Assembly (NCBI GenBank): GCA_019695185.1
Contig: JAIBAN010000081.1
Span: 1 to 37,233 of the forward strand
Direction: 5' to 3'
DNA length: 37,233 bases
Source of the DNA: Blastocatellia bacterium
GTDB taxonomy: Bacteria; Acidobacteriota; Blastocatellia; Chloracidobacteriales; Chloracidobacteriaceae
The notes under the pieces are model-generated. The model worked only from the letters and a program-made list of their open reading frames with translations. It was not told the DNA's origin and did no database searches. A program made the position numbers and the translations under genes. Every line of letters starts with the position of its first letter. Positions within the stretch are counted from its first letter, which is position 1. This document shows, in pieces, positions 25,607 to 36,500 of this stretch.

Positions 25607-28600
25607 TTACAATTTCTGACTCTTTTTGCGACTCAGACTGAGCATCAGCCGGTCCAGGTCCTTCTGGCTGATTTTGGCACCGGGAAAATCCGATGGAGTG
25701 AAGCCACCGGCATCCGGTGTCAGGCAATGCCGTATGAGCGCCCGCAGGGCTTCCAGGTAATTGCGGGAAAGCGTTTCCACCGTTTCCCGCCGATGCCGGT
25801 TGCGGCTGTAGGCCCAATTCACCTGCAACTGCCCGCCCGCCACATGGACGTTGATTTCAAACGTGTGGCTGCGGCGTGCCTGCGGGCTGTGGTCAGCCCC
25901 TTTCGGCTCAGGTGCGGGTGCCATGCGCGCCCCTTCGGTCAACACCTGGTCAAATTGCCCCAGGTAGTTAAACAGGACCTCAGCCTGCGGCTGGCCGGCC
26001 AGGCGGTTCCGGATTTCCTCTTCCGGGTGAAGGTACCGCAGCATTCCATACCCGATTCCCTTGTGCGGAATCTGGCGCAACTGGTCCTTGACGCTCTTGA
26101 TGGCGTCTCCCGGCTGGGTTTGGGCGGAAATTTCGAGCAGGACCGGATACACGGCGGTAAACCAGCCGACCGTCCGGGACACATCCGGAGCATCGCCGAT
26201 GCCTTCGCGGCCATGACCTTCGAGGTCCACCAGATGGCGCTGGTTTCCGGTCCAGTGCCCCAAGGTCAGGCCCAGGGCGGCCAGCAGAAAGTCATTCACC
26301 TGGGTGTGATACACAGCCGGAACTTCCTGCAACAGTGACCGGGTTTCCTCTTTGGAAAGCGTACCCGAAATGCCTTCAAGCGAGTTTTCGAGGTCGTCGC
26401 CGGATTCCATATCGAGTGGCAACCGGGTGGCCTGACTGCGGGCCGGGGCGGACCAAAACGCCAGTTCCCGCCGCAACAGTTCACCCTGAGCCAGCGCGGA
26501 CAGATATTCCGACCAATGTTTGAAGGAGGTGGTTTTTTCCGGCAGGCTGGGCGTCAACCCGGAACTGAGATGTTCCGCCAGAGTTTGGAAATCCTCCAGC
26601 AGGATGCGCCAGGAAACGGCATCCACCACCAAATGATGAGCGGTTAAAAAGAGCCGGACGGGTTCCTGCGGACCAAAGGTCATCAAGGCCACTTTGAAAA
26701 CCGGCCCAACCGCCAAATCCAGGCTGTTTTGCACCATTTCAGTGGTTCGGAAAATCGTTTCCTCCCGTTTTTCGGCGGGAATCTGGGCGAAGTCGAAATG
26801 AATCCAGGAATCGCATTCCGCCACCGGCACGTGCTGTTCGGTCCAGCCTTTGGTGGTGCGGGTGAAACGCAACCGCAAAGCGTCATGGTGGCTGACGAGG
26901 CATGTCACCGCCTGTTTGAGCTGGTCCGGTTCGACCGGCCCCTGCACCGCCAGCAAAACCGATTGGTTCCACCGATGCCGTTCGGCAAAGTTTTGCTCCA
27001 AAAACCAGTGCTGAATCGGCGTCAGCGGCACGTGACCGGAGATTTCCCCCTGTTCGGCGGTGAACCTGGGCGAAGCTCCGGCCACGGTCGCAAGTCCTGC
27101 AATCGTCGGATGTTGAAAAAGCTGTTTGGGCGTCAGCCGGATTCCGGCCCGGTTGGCCCGCGCCACAATCTGAATACTCAGAATTGAATCCCCGCCCAGG
27201 TCGAAAAAGTTGTCGTTGACGCCAATTTCCTCGGTTCCCAGCACCTGCGCCCAGATTTCGCGCAGCTTTTGTTCCATCTCATTCCGGGGCAGGGCGGTGG
27301 TTCCAGGTGCTGCCGTCTTCATTTCCGGTTCAGGCAGCGCCTTGCGGTCTATCTTTCCACCCGGCGTCAACGGCATGGCTTCCAGTTCCACAATCACGCT
27401 CGGAACCATGTATTCAGGCAAACGGGACTGCAAAAAGGACTGAGGACTGAGGACTGAGGACTGAGGATTTTGAACCGGACCATCAAAGGTTACAGTATCT
27501 TTTTGCTGTTGCTCAGTCCTCAGTCCTTTCAGCTCGGACCTGGTTGTAATGTATCCCACCAACCTGGTCCCTTTGTTGAAAGGTCGGGCCAACACCACCG
27601 CCTCCTGGACCAGGGGATGCTCTTTGAGCACGGTTTCAATTTCACCGAGTTCAATCCGGTAGCCGCGCACCTTCACCTGGTCATCCACACGGCCCAGAAA
27701 TTCCAGCGTTCCATCAGCCAGAAAGCGAACCCGGTCGCCGGTGGCATAGAGGCGGGAACCCGGTACCCCGGAAAAGGGGTCGGGAAGAAACCGCTCGGCG
27801 GTGCGGGCCGGCTGGTTGTGATAGCAGCGGGCCACGCCTGCGCCACCAATAAACAGTTCGCCCGGAATACCGGTCGGAACCGGCTGCCAGTTGCGGTCCA
27901 GCACATAGACCTGCGTGTTGGCAATCGGGCGTCCGATTGGAACCTGCCTGCCGTTTTGTCCGGGCTGACATTGGAAGAAAGTGGAACTGATGGTGGTTTC
28001 CGTGGGACCGTACAGGTTAAAGAGTTCCGCTCTGGTTTCACTCAGAATCCGGTCCCGCAACCCAAGCGAAAGGGCTTCTCCGCCGCATTGCAGCCGGCGC
28101 AATGAATTTCCAGCCACAACCTGGGGGTCGTCCAGCAATGCTTCCAGCAGCGAGGGAACCAAATCCATGACCGTGATTTTCTGATTGACCAGCAGTTCCG
28201 CCAGATAGAGGCCGTCCTGTTGGCCGCCCGGTTTGGCCAGCACCAGACAGGCTCCGGCCAGGAGGGGGCCGAACAGTTCGCACAACGAGGCATCGAAACT
28301 GGAGGAATATTTCTGCACCACCCGGTCCGCCGGGGTTAAAGGCAAATCCCGTTGCAGCCAGAGCATGTGATTGCAGACCGAGCCATGTCGGATGACCACG
28401 CCTTTTGGCTGTCCGGTTGAACCGGAGGTATAAATCAGATAGGCCGGATTTTCGGGGGTGACGCCGCTTTCCGGGTTTTCCTTTGAAGAGCCGGACCAGA
28501 CCGGGTTCCGGCCATCCAACACCACCACCTGGGCTGGCGTTGGCGGCAGCGTCGGAGCCAGCTTTTCCTGCGTCAGGATGATGGCAGGACTGGCATCACC

Positions 28601-31600
28601 CAGCAAATATGCCAGCCGTTCCGCCGGATACTCCGGGTCGAGCGGCACATAGGCCCCGCCCGCTTTGAGAATGCCCAACAGCCCGACCATCATTTCCAGT
28701 GAACGTTCGACACAGATGGCAACCAGGGATTCAGGGCCGATTCCCTGCTGTATCAAGAAATGAGCCAGTTGGTTCGCTTCCTGGTTGAGTTTCTGATAGG
28801 ACCATTTGATTCCCTCAAACTCAACTGCTGTCAGATTGGGCGTCCGGGCAGCCTGTGCCTCGAAAAGCTGGTGCAGACAGGCCGGAGCGGCAAAACCGGC
28901 CTCGGTTTGGTTCCATTCAACCAGGAGCCGTTCGCGTTCAATGCCTGTCATGAGCGGCAGTTCCGCCAACGTCAGGTCAGGGTGGGAAACAAACGCGCTG
29001 AGGAGGATTTCCAACTGCTCCAGCAGGCGTTCGATGGTGGAACGCTCAAACAGGTCGCGGTTGTATTCAAGCGATGCCAGCAACCCATCAGCCGTCTCAG
29101 CCATGGAAAGCGTCAAATCAAACATGGCCTTGGGAGATTCGGCTGGCAATGGCTCCAGGGTCAGTCCCGCCAGTCGGAGTGGCGGCAGCGGGGCATTTTC
29201 CAGCGTAAACATCACCTGGAATAACGGAGATTGTCCCAGGTCCCGTTTCGGAGCCAGCCGCTCAACCACCATTTCGAACGGAGCATCCTGGTGGGCATAG
29301 GCACCCAGGGCGGTTTCCCGAACGGTTTCCAACAGCCGTTCCACCTTCCAGCTTCCTTCCAGTTGGCTGCGCAGGACCAGCGTATTGACGAAACAGCCAA
29401 TCAGGTCTTCGGTTTCGACCCGGTTCCGGTTGGCAATCGGGGTTCCCACGCCAAAATCGGGTTGCCCGGTGGTGCGATAGAGCAGGGTTTGAAAACCTGC
29501 CAGCAAGGTCATAAACAGAGTGCCGCCCGATTTGCGGCTCAGTTCATGCAAACCATCCAGCAATGCCTTGGGCAGAATGGTTGACAGGGTGGCCCCGTGG
29601 GTGGATTGAACTTCAGGACGGGGACGGTCGGTCGGCAGTTCCAAAACCGGGAGGTCGGTCCCCAGTTGGCGGTCCCAATAGGCCAGTTGCTGCTCCAACA
29701 CTTCGTTTTGGAGGTGTTCCCTTTGCCAGCGGGCATAATCGGTATATTGAATCCGCAGGGGCTTGACCAGGGGTTCGGTTCCCCTGACCAAGGCGTCATA
29801 AAAGGCTCCCATTTCCCGGACCAGGAGGCCGATGGACCAGCCGTCCGCCACAATATGGTGAAAGGTACCCACCAGAATGTGGTCGGTTTCATCCAATTTG
29901 ATGACCAGAGTCCGGAATAATGGGTCGGTGGCCAGGTCAAAACCACGGGTGGCCTGTTCGGAAATCACTTCCCTGGCCCGTTGTTCCCGCCCGGATTCCG
30001 CTTCCTGGCTCAGGTCAAGCACCGGCAGAGTAAAGTTCCCGGCAGGCGCAATGACCTGCCTGGCCTTCCCTTCGGGGGCCGGGAAATTGGCCCGCAGCGC
30101 GGCGTGCCGCTCCAGCACCTGAGCCAGACTGCGTTCCAGCAACGGAACCTGGAGGGTGCCCCGCAGCCGGATGGCAAAGGGCATGTTATAGAGAAAGCCC
30201 GCCGGGTCCAACTGGTTGAAAAACCACATCCGTTCCTGCACGAAAGAAAGCGGGGCTGGTTCTTCGGTTTCATGGTGAACAATCGGAGCCAATGAGACTC
30301 CGGCTGTGGGACGGCTGGTTTCGGTCAATTTCCTGGCCAGTGCTGCCGGGGTGGGGGCTTCAAACAGGCTGCGCAAGGGGATTTCCTGGCGGAGTTCCGT
30401 CCGGAGGGCTGAGACAACTCTTGTTGCCAGCAGGGAATGCCCGCCCAGTTCAAAGAAATTGTCATCCACCCCAATTTGTTCCACTCCCAGCAATGAACTC
30501 CAGAGGGCGGTAATTTTGGCCTCAAGTTGGGTTCGCGGCGCAATGTAGGGCTTTTCCAAATCGGGCCGGGCACCATCGGGTGCGGGCAGAGCCTTGCGGT
30601 CCAGCTTTCCATTGGAGGTCACCGGGAAAGCCTCAAGCATGACAAAAGCCGAGGGAATCATGTATTCCGGCAGCCGTTCTTTCAAAAAGCTGCGGAGTTC
30701 GGTGACTGCTGGTGTCTGGCCGCTCTGGGGAATGACATACGCCACCAGCCGTTTGACCCGGGGTTCGTCTTCGCGGGCCGTCACCACGGTATCCCGCACG
30801 GCTGGATGCTGGTTGAGGGCCACCTCAATTTCCCCCAACTCAATCCGGTACCCTCGAATTTTCACCTGCTGGTCAATCCGGCCCAGAAATTCCAGGTTGC
30901 CGTCGGCTTTGAATCTGGCCCGGTCGCCGGTTTTGTAAATCCGGTCACCCGGAATCGGGCTGTGGGGATGCGGCAGGAATTTTTCCGCCGTCAATTGGGG
31001 CTCGCCAATATAGCCCAGAGCCAGACACACGCCGCTGATATAGAGGTCACCGGGAATTCCCACCGGACAGGGCTGGTACTGTTCATCCAGCACGTAATAC
31101 CGGGCGTTGCGCATCGGTCGGCCATACGGAATGCTGGGCCAGGCCGGGTCCACGTTCTGTATCGGATAGAAATTGGACCAGACGGTGGCTTCGGTGGCTC
31201 CGCCCAGGGAAATAACCCTGGCATTGTGAAACACAGAGCGCACCGCATCGGGCAATGGCACCGGAATCCAGTCACCACTCAGAAAGACCAATCGCAGGCG
31301 GTCGGTGAGCGCACCGGTTGCCTTGGGAAAGAAGGAAACCAGTTGGAGCAACGCCGAGGGGGCCGAATCCCAAAAGGTAATGCCGTCTTCACACAGGATT
31401 TGCACCAGGGTTTCGGGATTTTGCAGGTCACTGCGCGAAGCAACCCGGATGCTGCCCCCCGCTGCCAGCAACCCAAACACGTCATACACCGAAAGGTCAA
31501 ACCCCAGCGAGGTGATAAACAGCACCCGGTCCTGGGGGCCCACGGCAAAAGTTGAATTGACCCAGTCAATCAGATTCGCCACCGGACGATGGGCCACCAC

Positions 31601-33559
31601 GACCCCTTTGGGTGTGCCGGTGGAACCCGAAGTGAAAATAATATAGGCCAACTGGTCCGGGGTGGTCAGACGCGGCAGGTTGCCACTCGTCTGGCTGCTC
31701 CAGTCTGGGGCGGTCCATAACCGTTGGTGGCTTCCCACCGGAGGAACGTGATGCGGGTCGCCGTTGACCACATCCGGAAGACAAACCACTTCCTGCATGT
31801 GCGTCAACCCGGCCACCAGGCCGTCGAGGTCGGTCCGGCTGGTTTGTGTCACCAGACAACGGAGTTTCAGATTATTGGCAATCCATTCAATCCGGGCAGC
31901 CGGAAAACTGGGTTCCAGCGGAACATAGGCACCACCGGATTTCACAATGCCCAACAGCCCGACAATCATTTCCAGCGAACGTTCAACGGCAATTCCCACC
32001 AGTTCGCCGTTTTGCACGCCCAGGGAGTTCAAATGACGGGCCAGCCGGTTGGCTTCCTCGTTTAATTCGGCATAAGACAGGGAACGGTCGGCAAACACTA
32101 CGGCTGTGGCCGCAGGGGTGCGTTCAACCTGAGCCTCAAACCATTCGTGCAACAGCCGTTCTGTGGGAAAAGGACCATCCGTCTGATTCCATTCAGAGAG
32201 CAGCCAGTTCCGCTCGGCAGGTGTAATCCAGGCAATTTCAGACAGCCGGGCCACCGGATTTTCCGCCATTGATTCCAAAATGGTCCGGTAATGCCCGACC
32301 ATCCGTTCAATGGTCGGGGCATCAAATAAATCCTGGTTGTATTCAACATTCCCTTCCAGCCTGCCATTCGATTCATACACCGCCAGGGTGAAGTCAAACT
32401 TGGCGGTCTTGCCTTCCATTTCCACCGGTTCGAGGTGCAAACCACCCAGCCGCAGTTTCCGGGCCGGAGTGTTTTGCAAAATGAACATCACGTCAAAGAG
32501 CGGCGGGCGGCTCAAATCCCGTTCCACCTGGAGCGCCTCAACCACTTCTTCAAAGGGCAGGTCCTGGTTGGCATATCCGTCCAGCGTCACATGGCGGACC
32601 CGGCTGACCAATTCCCGGACGGTCGGATTTCCCGCCACATCCACCCGGAGGGCCAGCATATTGATGAAACAGCCAATCAACCCTTCGATTTCGGCCTGGT
32701 TCCGGTTGGCAATCGGCGAACCCACGGTCACCAGGGTTTGCCCGGTATAACGGTTGAGCAACAGGTAATAACCGGCCAGCAGCACCATAAACAGGGTGGC
32801 CTGTTCCCGCCGGGCCAGGTCACCCAGTTTTTGGGAAAGCTCCGGTTCAACGATGAAAGGAACATTGCCTCCCCGATAGGTTTGCACCGCCGGGCGGGGG
32901 CGGTCGGTGGGCAGTTCCAGTTTGCCGGATTGGTCACCAAGCTGTTTTTTCCAGTATCCAAGCTGTTCGGCCCAAACCTCACCCTGCAAATACTCCTTTT
33001 GCCAGAGGGTGAAGTCGGCATACTGGAGGGGCAATTCCGGCAACGGTGACGGCTGATTTTGGGAAAAGGCATCATAGAGTTCCGCCACCTCTTTCACGAG
33101 CACGCCAAGGGACCAGCCGTCACTCACAATGTGGTGCATGGTTACGACCAGGATATGTTCCGCCAAGCCCAATTGAATAAGGCCGACACGCAACAGCGGA
33201 CCTTTGGCTAAATCAAAGGGGGCTTCGATTTCGGCCTGAGCCAGCTTGTGCGCCTGGATGTGTGCTTCCTCTGAAGCCAAACCCGTCAGGTTCCGCACCG
33301 GAATCGTGAGCGTCAGTTCAGGACTGACAACCTGCATCGGTTCCCCGTCCACCATTTGAAAGGTGGTTCGCAGGGTTTCATGCCGCCGCACCACTTGGTT
33401 GAAACATTGGGTCAAAACCTGGGTCTGGAGTTCACCCCGCAGCCGAAACACGCCGGGCAGGTGATAGACCGCGCTTCCCACGCCAAACTGGTCAATAAAC
33501 CACAAACGCCGCTGCGCAAACGAAACAGGAAAAAGAAAGACTTCGGCAGTCGTTGCCAT
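25607..33559 (-). CDS. NRPS, two middle modules: C-A-T-C-A-T-E
   Basis: A 2650-residue peptide synthetase. Order: C (10-445; MHHIVSDGWS), A (470-990), T (Ser1042), C (1103-1540; FHHIVADGWS), A (1565-2085), T (DLGGDSI, Ser2125), epimerization domain (2175-2615; AHHLVVDAVSW, EGHGRE, NYLGQF). The first A pocket reads DLYDFSLVWK, nearest to Cys-type DLYNLSLIWK but with Asp at the 278 position. The second reads DACDQGLISK, where Asp at 278 hints at a basic side chain. The T domain before E has the LGGDSI form expected for it. The epimerase His-His-x3-Asp is intact although the following Gly is Ala. A palindromic insertion sits in frame near residues 2011-2042. The start has a GGAGG site inside the preceding gene, 3 bases after whose stop this gene begins. 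Confidence 0.95.
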   Translation of the reverse strand: MATTAEVFLFPVSFAQRRLWFIDQFGVGSAVYHLPGVFRLRGELQTQVLTQCFNQVVRRHETLRTTFQMVDGEPMQVVSPELTLTIPVRNLTGLASEEAHIQAHKLAQAEIEAPFDLAKGPLLRVGLIQLGLAEHILVVTMHHIVSDGWSLGVLVKEVAELYDAFSQNQPSPLPELPLQYADFTLWQKEYLQGEVWAEQLGYWKKQLGDQSGKLELPTDRPRPAVQTYRGGNVPFIVEPELSQKLGDLARREQATLFMVLLAGYYLLLNRYTGQTLVTVGSPIANRNQAEIEGLIGCFINMLALRVDVAGNPTVRELVSRVRHVTLDGYANQDLPFEEVVEALQVERDLSRPPLFDVMFILQNTPARKLRLGGLHLEPVEMEGKTAKFDFTLAVYESNGRLEGNVEYNQDLFDAPTIERMVGHYRTILESMAENPVARLSEIAWITPAERNWLLSEWNQTDGPFPTERLLHEWFEAQVERTPAATAVVFADRSLSYAELNEEANRLARHLNSLGVQNGELVGIAVERSLEMIVGLLGIVKSGGAYVPLEPSFPAARIEWIANNLKLRCLVTQTSRTDLDGLVAGLTHMQEVVCLPDVVNGDPHHVPPVGSHQRLWTAPDWSSQTSGNLPRLTTPDQLAYIIFTSGSTGTPKGVVVAHRPVANLIDWVNSTFAVGPQDRVLFITSLGFDLSVYDVFGLLAAGGSIRVASRSDLQNPETLVQILCEDGITFWDSAPSALLQLVSFFPKATGALTDRLRLVFLSGDWIPVPLPDAVRSVFHNARVISLGGATEATVWSNFYPIQNVDPAWPSIPYGRPMRNARYYVLDEQYQPCPVGIPGDLYISGVCLALGYIGEPQLTAEKFLPHPHSPIPGDRIYKTGDRARFKADGNLEFLGRIDQQVKIRGYRIELGEIEVALNQHPAVRDTVVTAREDEPRVKRLVAYVIPQSGQTPAVTELRSFLKERLPEYMIPSAFVMLEAFPVTSNGKLDRKALPAPDGARPDLEKPYIAPRTQLEAKITALWSSLLGVEQIGVDDNFFELGGHSLLATRVVSALRTELRQEIPLRSLFEAPTPAALARKLTETSRPTAGVSLAPIVHHETEEPAPLSFVQERMWFFNQLDPAGFLYNMPFAIRLRGTLQVPLLERSLAQVLERHAALRANFPAPEGKARQVIAPAGNFTLPVLDLSQEAESGREQRAREVISEQATRGFDLATDPLFRTLVIKLDETDHILVGTFHHIVADGWSIGLLVREMGAFYDALVRGTEPLVKPLRIQYTDYARWQREHLQNEVLEQQLAYWDRQLGTDLPVLELPTDRPRPEVQSTHGATLSTILPKALLDGLHELSRKSGGTLFMTLLAGFQTLLYRTTGQPDFGVGTPIANRNRVETEDLIGCFVNTLVLRSQLEGSWKVERLLETVRETALGAYAHQDAPFEMVVERLAPKRDLGQSPLFQVMFTLENAPLPPLRLAGLTLEPLPAESPKAMFDLTLSMAETADGLLASLEYNRDLFERSTIERLLEQLEILLSAFVSHPDLTLAELPLMTGIERERLLVEWNQTEAGFAAPACLHQLFEAQAARTPNLTAVEFEGIKWSYQKLNQEANQLAHFLIQQGIGPESLVAICVERSLEMMVGLLGILKAGGAYVPLDPEYPAERLAYLLGDASPAIILTQEKLAPTLPPTPAQVVVLDGRNPVWSGSSKENPESGVTPENPAYLIYTSGSTGQPKGVVIRHGSVCNHMLWLQRDLPLTPADRVVQKYSSSFDASLCELFGPLLAGACLVLAKPGGQQDGLYLAELLVNQKITVMDLVPSLLEALLDDPQVVAGNSLRRLQCGGEALSLGLRDRILSETRAELFNLYGPTETTISSTFFQCQPGQNGRQVPIGRPIANTQVYVLDRNWQPVPTGIPGELFIGGAGVARCYHNQPARTAERFLPDPFSGVPGSRLYATGDRVRFLADGTLEFLGRVDDQVKVRGYRIELGEIETVLKEHPLVQEAVVLARPFNKGTRLVGYITTRSELKGLRTEQQQKDTVTFDGPVQNPQSSVLSPQSFLQSRLPEYMVPSVIVELEAMPLTPGGKIDRKALPEPEMKTAAPGTTALPRNEMEQKLREIWAQVLGTEEIGVNDNFFDLGGDSILSIQIVARANRAGIRLTPKQLFQHPTIAGLATVAGASPRFTAEQGEISGHVPLTPIQHWFLEQNFAERHRWNQSVLLAVQGPVEPDQLKQAVTCLVSHHDALRLRFTRTTKGWTEQHVPVAECDSWIHFDFAQIPAEKREETIFRTTEMVQNSLDLAVGPVFKVALMTFGPQEPVRLFLTAHHLVVDAVSWRILLEDFQTLAEHLSSGLTPSLPEKTTSFKHWSEYLSALAQGELLRRELAFWSAPARSQATRLPLDMESGDDLENSLEGISGTLSKEETRSLLQEVPAVYHTQVNDFLLAALGLTLGHWTGNQRHLVDLEGHGREGIGDAPDVSRTVGWFTAVYPVLLEISAQTQPGDAIKSVKDQLRQIPHKGIGYGMLRYLHPEEEIRNRLAGQPQAEVLFNYLGQFDQVLTEGARMAPAPEPKGADHSPQARRSHTFEINVHVAGGQLQVNWAYSRNRHRRETVETLSRNYLEALRALIRHCLTPDAGGFTPSDFPGAKISQKDLDRLMLSLSRKKSQKL
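27434..27529. repeat. In-frame palindromic repeat in an NRPS A domain (GGACTGA family)
   Basis: Perfect 18-bp arms (27434-27451 and 27512-27529) are built of tandem GGACTGA heptads; the left side runs on to about 27468. It is translated as LKGLRTEQQQKDTVTF...NPQSSVLSPQSF, between the last A-domain subdomain strand (GYITTRSE) and the LPEYMVPS motif. It keeps the reading frame. Confidence 0.85.
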
Positions 33560-33562
33560 GAT

Positions 33563-36500
33563 TTAGCCTCCGATGGTGTGGGTTGAACGGTTTTCCGGTA
33601 CCACGTCAAGGGTCTTGGCTTCCCGGCGGTATGCCTCGCGGGCAACGGCCCGCATCACCGGTCGGGTGGGCGCTGGCGCAGCGGTCTGAGCCTGTATCAG
33701 GACGTTGACCAATTCGGCAATGGTCGGATTTTCAAACAAAACCCGGAGTGGCAACCGGACCTGAAAGGTATCCCGTAACCGGGAAAAAACCTGGGTGGCC
33801 AGCAGGGAATGTCCGCCCAATTCGAAGAAATTGTCATGGATGCCAACCTGCTCCAGGCCCAGCACCTCGGACCAGATGGCGGCCAGTTTCTTTTCCTCGG
33901 AAGTCGTCGGAGCCACAAAATGTTCCGCCAGCCGGGGGCGGCTGAATTCCGGCGTGGGCAGGGCCGTCTGGTCGAGCTTTCCGTTTGCATTGACCGGCAA
34001 CCGGTCCATTTCGACCCACATGGACGGAACCATATAATCGGGGAGCTGTTCTTTGAGAAACCGGGTTAACCCCCGGAAGTCTTGGGAGTCTTGGGGGTCT
34101 TGGGGGTCTTGGGAGTCAACGGAATAGTTTTGAAGTTTGAGGTTTGAGGTTTGAGGTTTGAATCTGGCGGTAGGGTCTTCTGACTCCCTAGACTCCCCAG
34201 ACTCCCCAGACTCCCCGGACTTTTTGTCCCACACCACATACCCCACCAGAAATTTGAGTCCCTGGGCGTTGCTCCGGGCCAGCACGGCTGCATCCCGCAC
34301 GTCAGGATGTTTCACCAGCGTGGTTTCAATGTCGCCCAGTTCAATCCGGAATCCACGGATTTTCACCTGGTTGTCAGCCCGGCCAAAATATTCGATTTGC
34401 CCGTCAGCCAGCCAGCGGGCCAGGTCTCCGGTTTTGTACAGCCGCCCGCCTGGAGTTGTGCCAAAAGGGTCGGGCAGGAATTTTTCCGCCGTCAGCGCGG
34501 CATCATTCAAATAGCCACGGGCCAGACAGACGCCGCCCACATACACTTCGCCCGGTATGCCAATCGGGACCGGGCGCAGGGAGTCATCCAGCAAATACAT
34601 CCGGGTGTTGGCAATCTGGTGCCCCACGGAAGGAATGGCGGGCCAATCCTCGTGCGGAGGGGTCAGCGTCAGGGCGCTCACCACGTGGGTTTCAGAGGCA
34701 CCGTACTGGTTATGGAGGGCGCAATCTGGCAGCCGTTCAAACAGCCGCCGGACTGATTCCGTCACCTGTAACTGCTCGCCCGCCGTAATGACATCGCGCA
34801 AGGTGGCGGGCAGGGTTTCGTGGCTGGCGTTTTCAGCCAGATTTTTGAGGGCGGCAAAGGGCAAATGGAGCCGTTCGACCGCGTTTTCCTTGAGAAACTG
34901 TCCCAGGCTGGCGATGTCGCGGCGGATGTCTTCCGGCAGGATGACCAACACCTCGCCCGTACAGAGGGTCGAGAAAATTTCCTGAAAACTGACGCAAAAC
35001 CCAAAGGTTGAATACTGAACCGTGCGGGCTCCGCGTTGTAATCTGGGATGGCGATATTGCCACGCCAGCAGGTTGCCAAAGGCCCGGTGCGAAATGCCAA
35101 TTCCTTTGGGGAGCCCGGTGGAACCGGAGGTGAAAATGGCATAGAGCAGGTTGTCCACCGTGACACCCGAAGCCGGATTGGTGCCCGATTCACCCGCCAC
35201 CAGCTCCGCCAGATTATCCAGACACAACACCTGGACCGTCTGTTCGGGCAGCAGGCCGCGCAACCGCTCCTGAGTCAGCAGCACCCGCACCCTGGCTTCA
35301 GACATCATGAGGGCGAGCCGGTCCTTCGGATAAGCCGTATCAAGCGCCACCAGCGCTCCGCCCGCTTTCACCACCGCCAGCAGCCCGGTAACCATTTCCA
35401 CCGACCGCTCGACGCAAATCCCCACCAGGGTTTCCGGACCGACCCCCAGTTTTTGCAGGTAATGGGCCAGTTGGTTCGCCTCGTGGTTCAGTTCCTGGTA
35501 GGTGATGGTTCTGCCCGCCAAGCTCAATGCAACCGCGCCGGGATTTTTGGTGACCTGTTCTTCAAACAACGTATGAAGGCAGGTTTCAACCCTGAACCCG
35601 ATTTCAGTCTGGTTCCAGTCGTTGACCACCGTTTGATATTCGGCTTCGGTCAGCCAGGGCAGGTCAGCCAACCGGGTGTCGGGCCGGGCCACCGCCGCCG
35701 CCAGCAGGGTTTGAAAATGACCGGCCATGCGGGTCATGGTGGCTGCGTCATACAAATCAGTGTTGAATTCCAAACCGCCCAAAAATCCTTCTTCCGTTTC
35801 CAATAAAGAGAGCGTCAAATCGAATTTTGCAATGCTGTTTTCCAAAACCACTGGTTCAAGAGCGAGTTCCGGGGTCCGAATCTGACTTTCCGGGTTGTTA
35901 TACAAAACAAACATGACCTGAAAGAGCGGCGTCCGGCTTAAATCCCGTCCGGGGCGCAATTCCTCGACCAGTTTTTCAAAGGGCAAATCCTGGTGGGAAT
36001 AGGCACCCAACGCCGTTTCATTGACCCGCTTGAGCAGGCTGCGAAACGTTGGGTTTCCGCCCAGGTCCGTCCGCAGAACCAGGGTATTGGCGAAAAACCC
36101 AATCAGCCCTTCGGTTTCCAACCGGTTGCGGTTGGCAATCGGGGTTCCCACTGAAATGTCAATTTGCCGCGCAGCCCGGTGCAGACAGGTTTTGAACACC
36201 GCGAGCAGCGCCACAAACGGAGTCACACCTTCCTCCTGGCACAGGTCCTTCAACGCCGCCACCAAAACCGGAGGAATCAGAAACGTCTGTTTGGCACCGC
36301 GAAATTGCTGGACCAACGGACGGGGCCGGTCGGTGGGAAGCTCCAGCACCGAAACGTTTTCCAGCTTTTGCCGCCAGTATTGAAGCTGGTTTTCCAACAC
36401 CTCACCGCTCAACCATTCCCTTTGCCAGACCGAAAAATCGGCATATTGGAGCGGCAGTTCGGGCAAGGGGGAAGGCTTTCCGGTGGAAAAAGCGCTGTAG

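Noticed and set aside
34084..34215. Tandem GACTCCCCA and TTTGAGG units that might suggest a CRISPR array.
   Set aside because: The units are 7-9 bases and tandem, with no spacers of constant length and no cas genes, and the region is an open NRPS reading frame.
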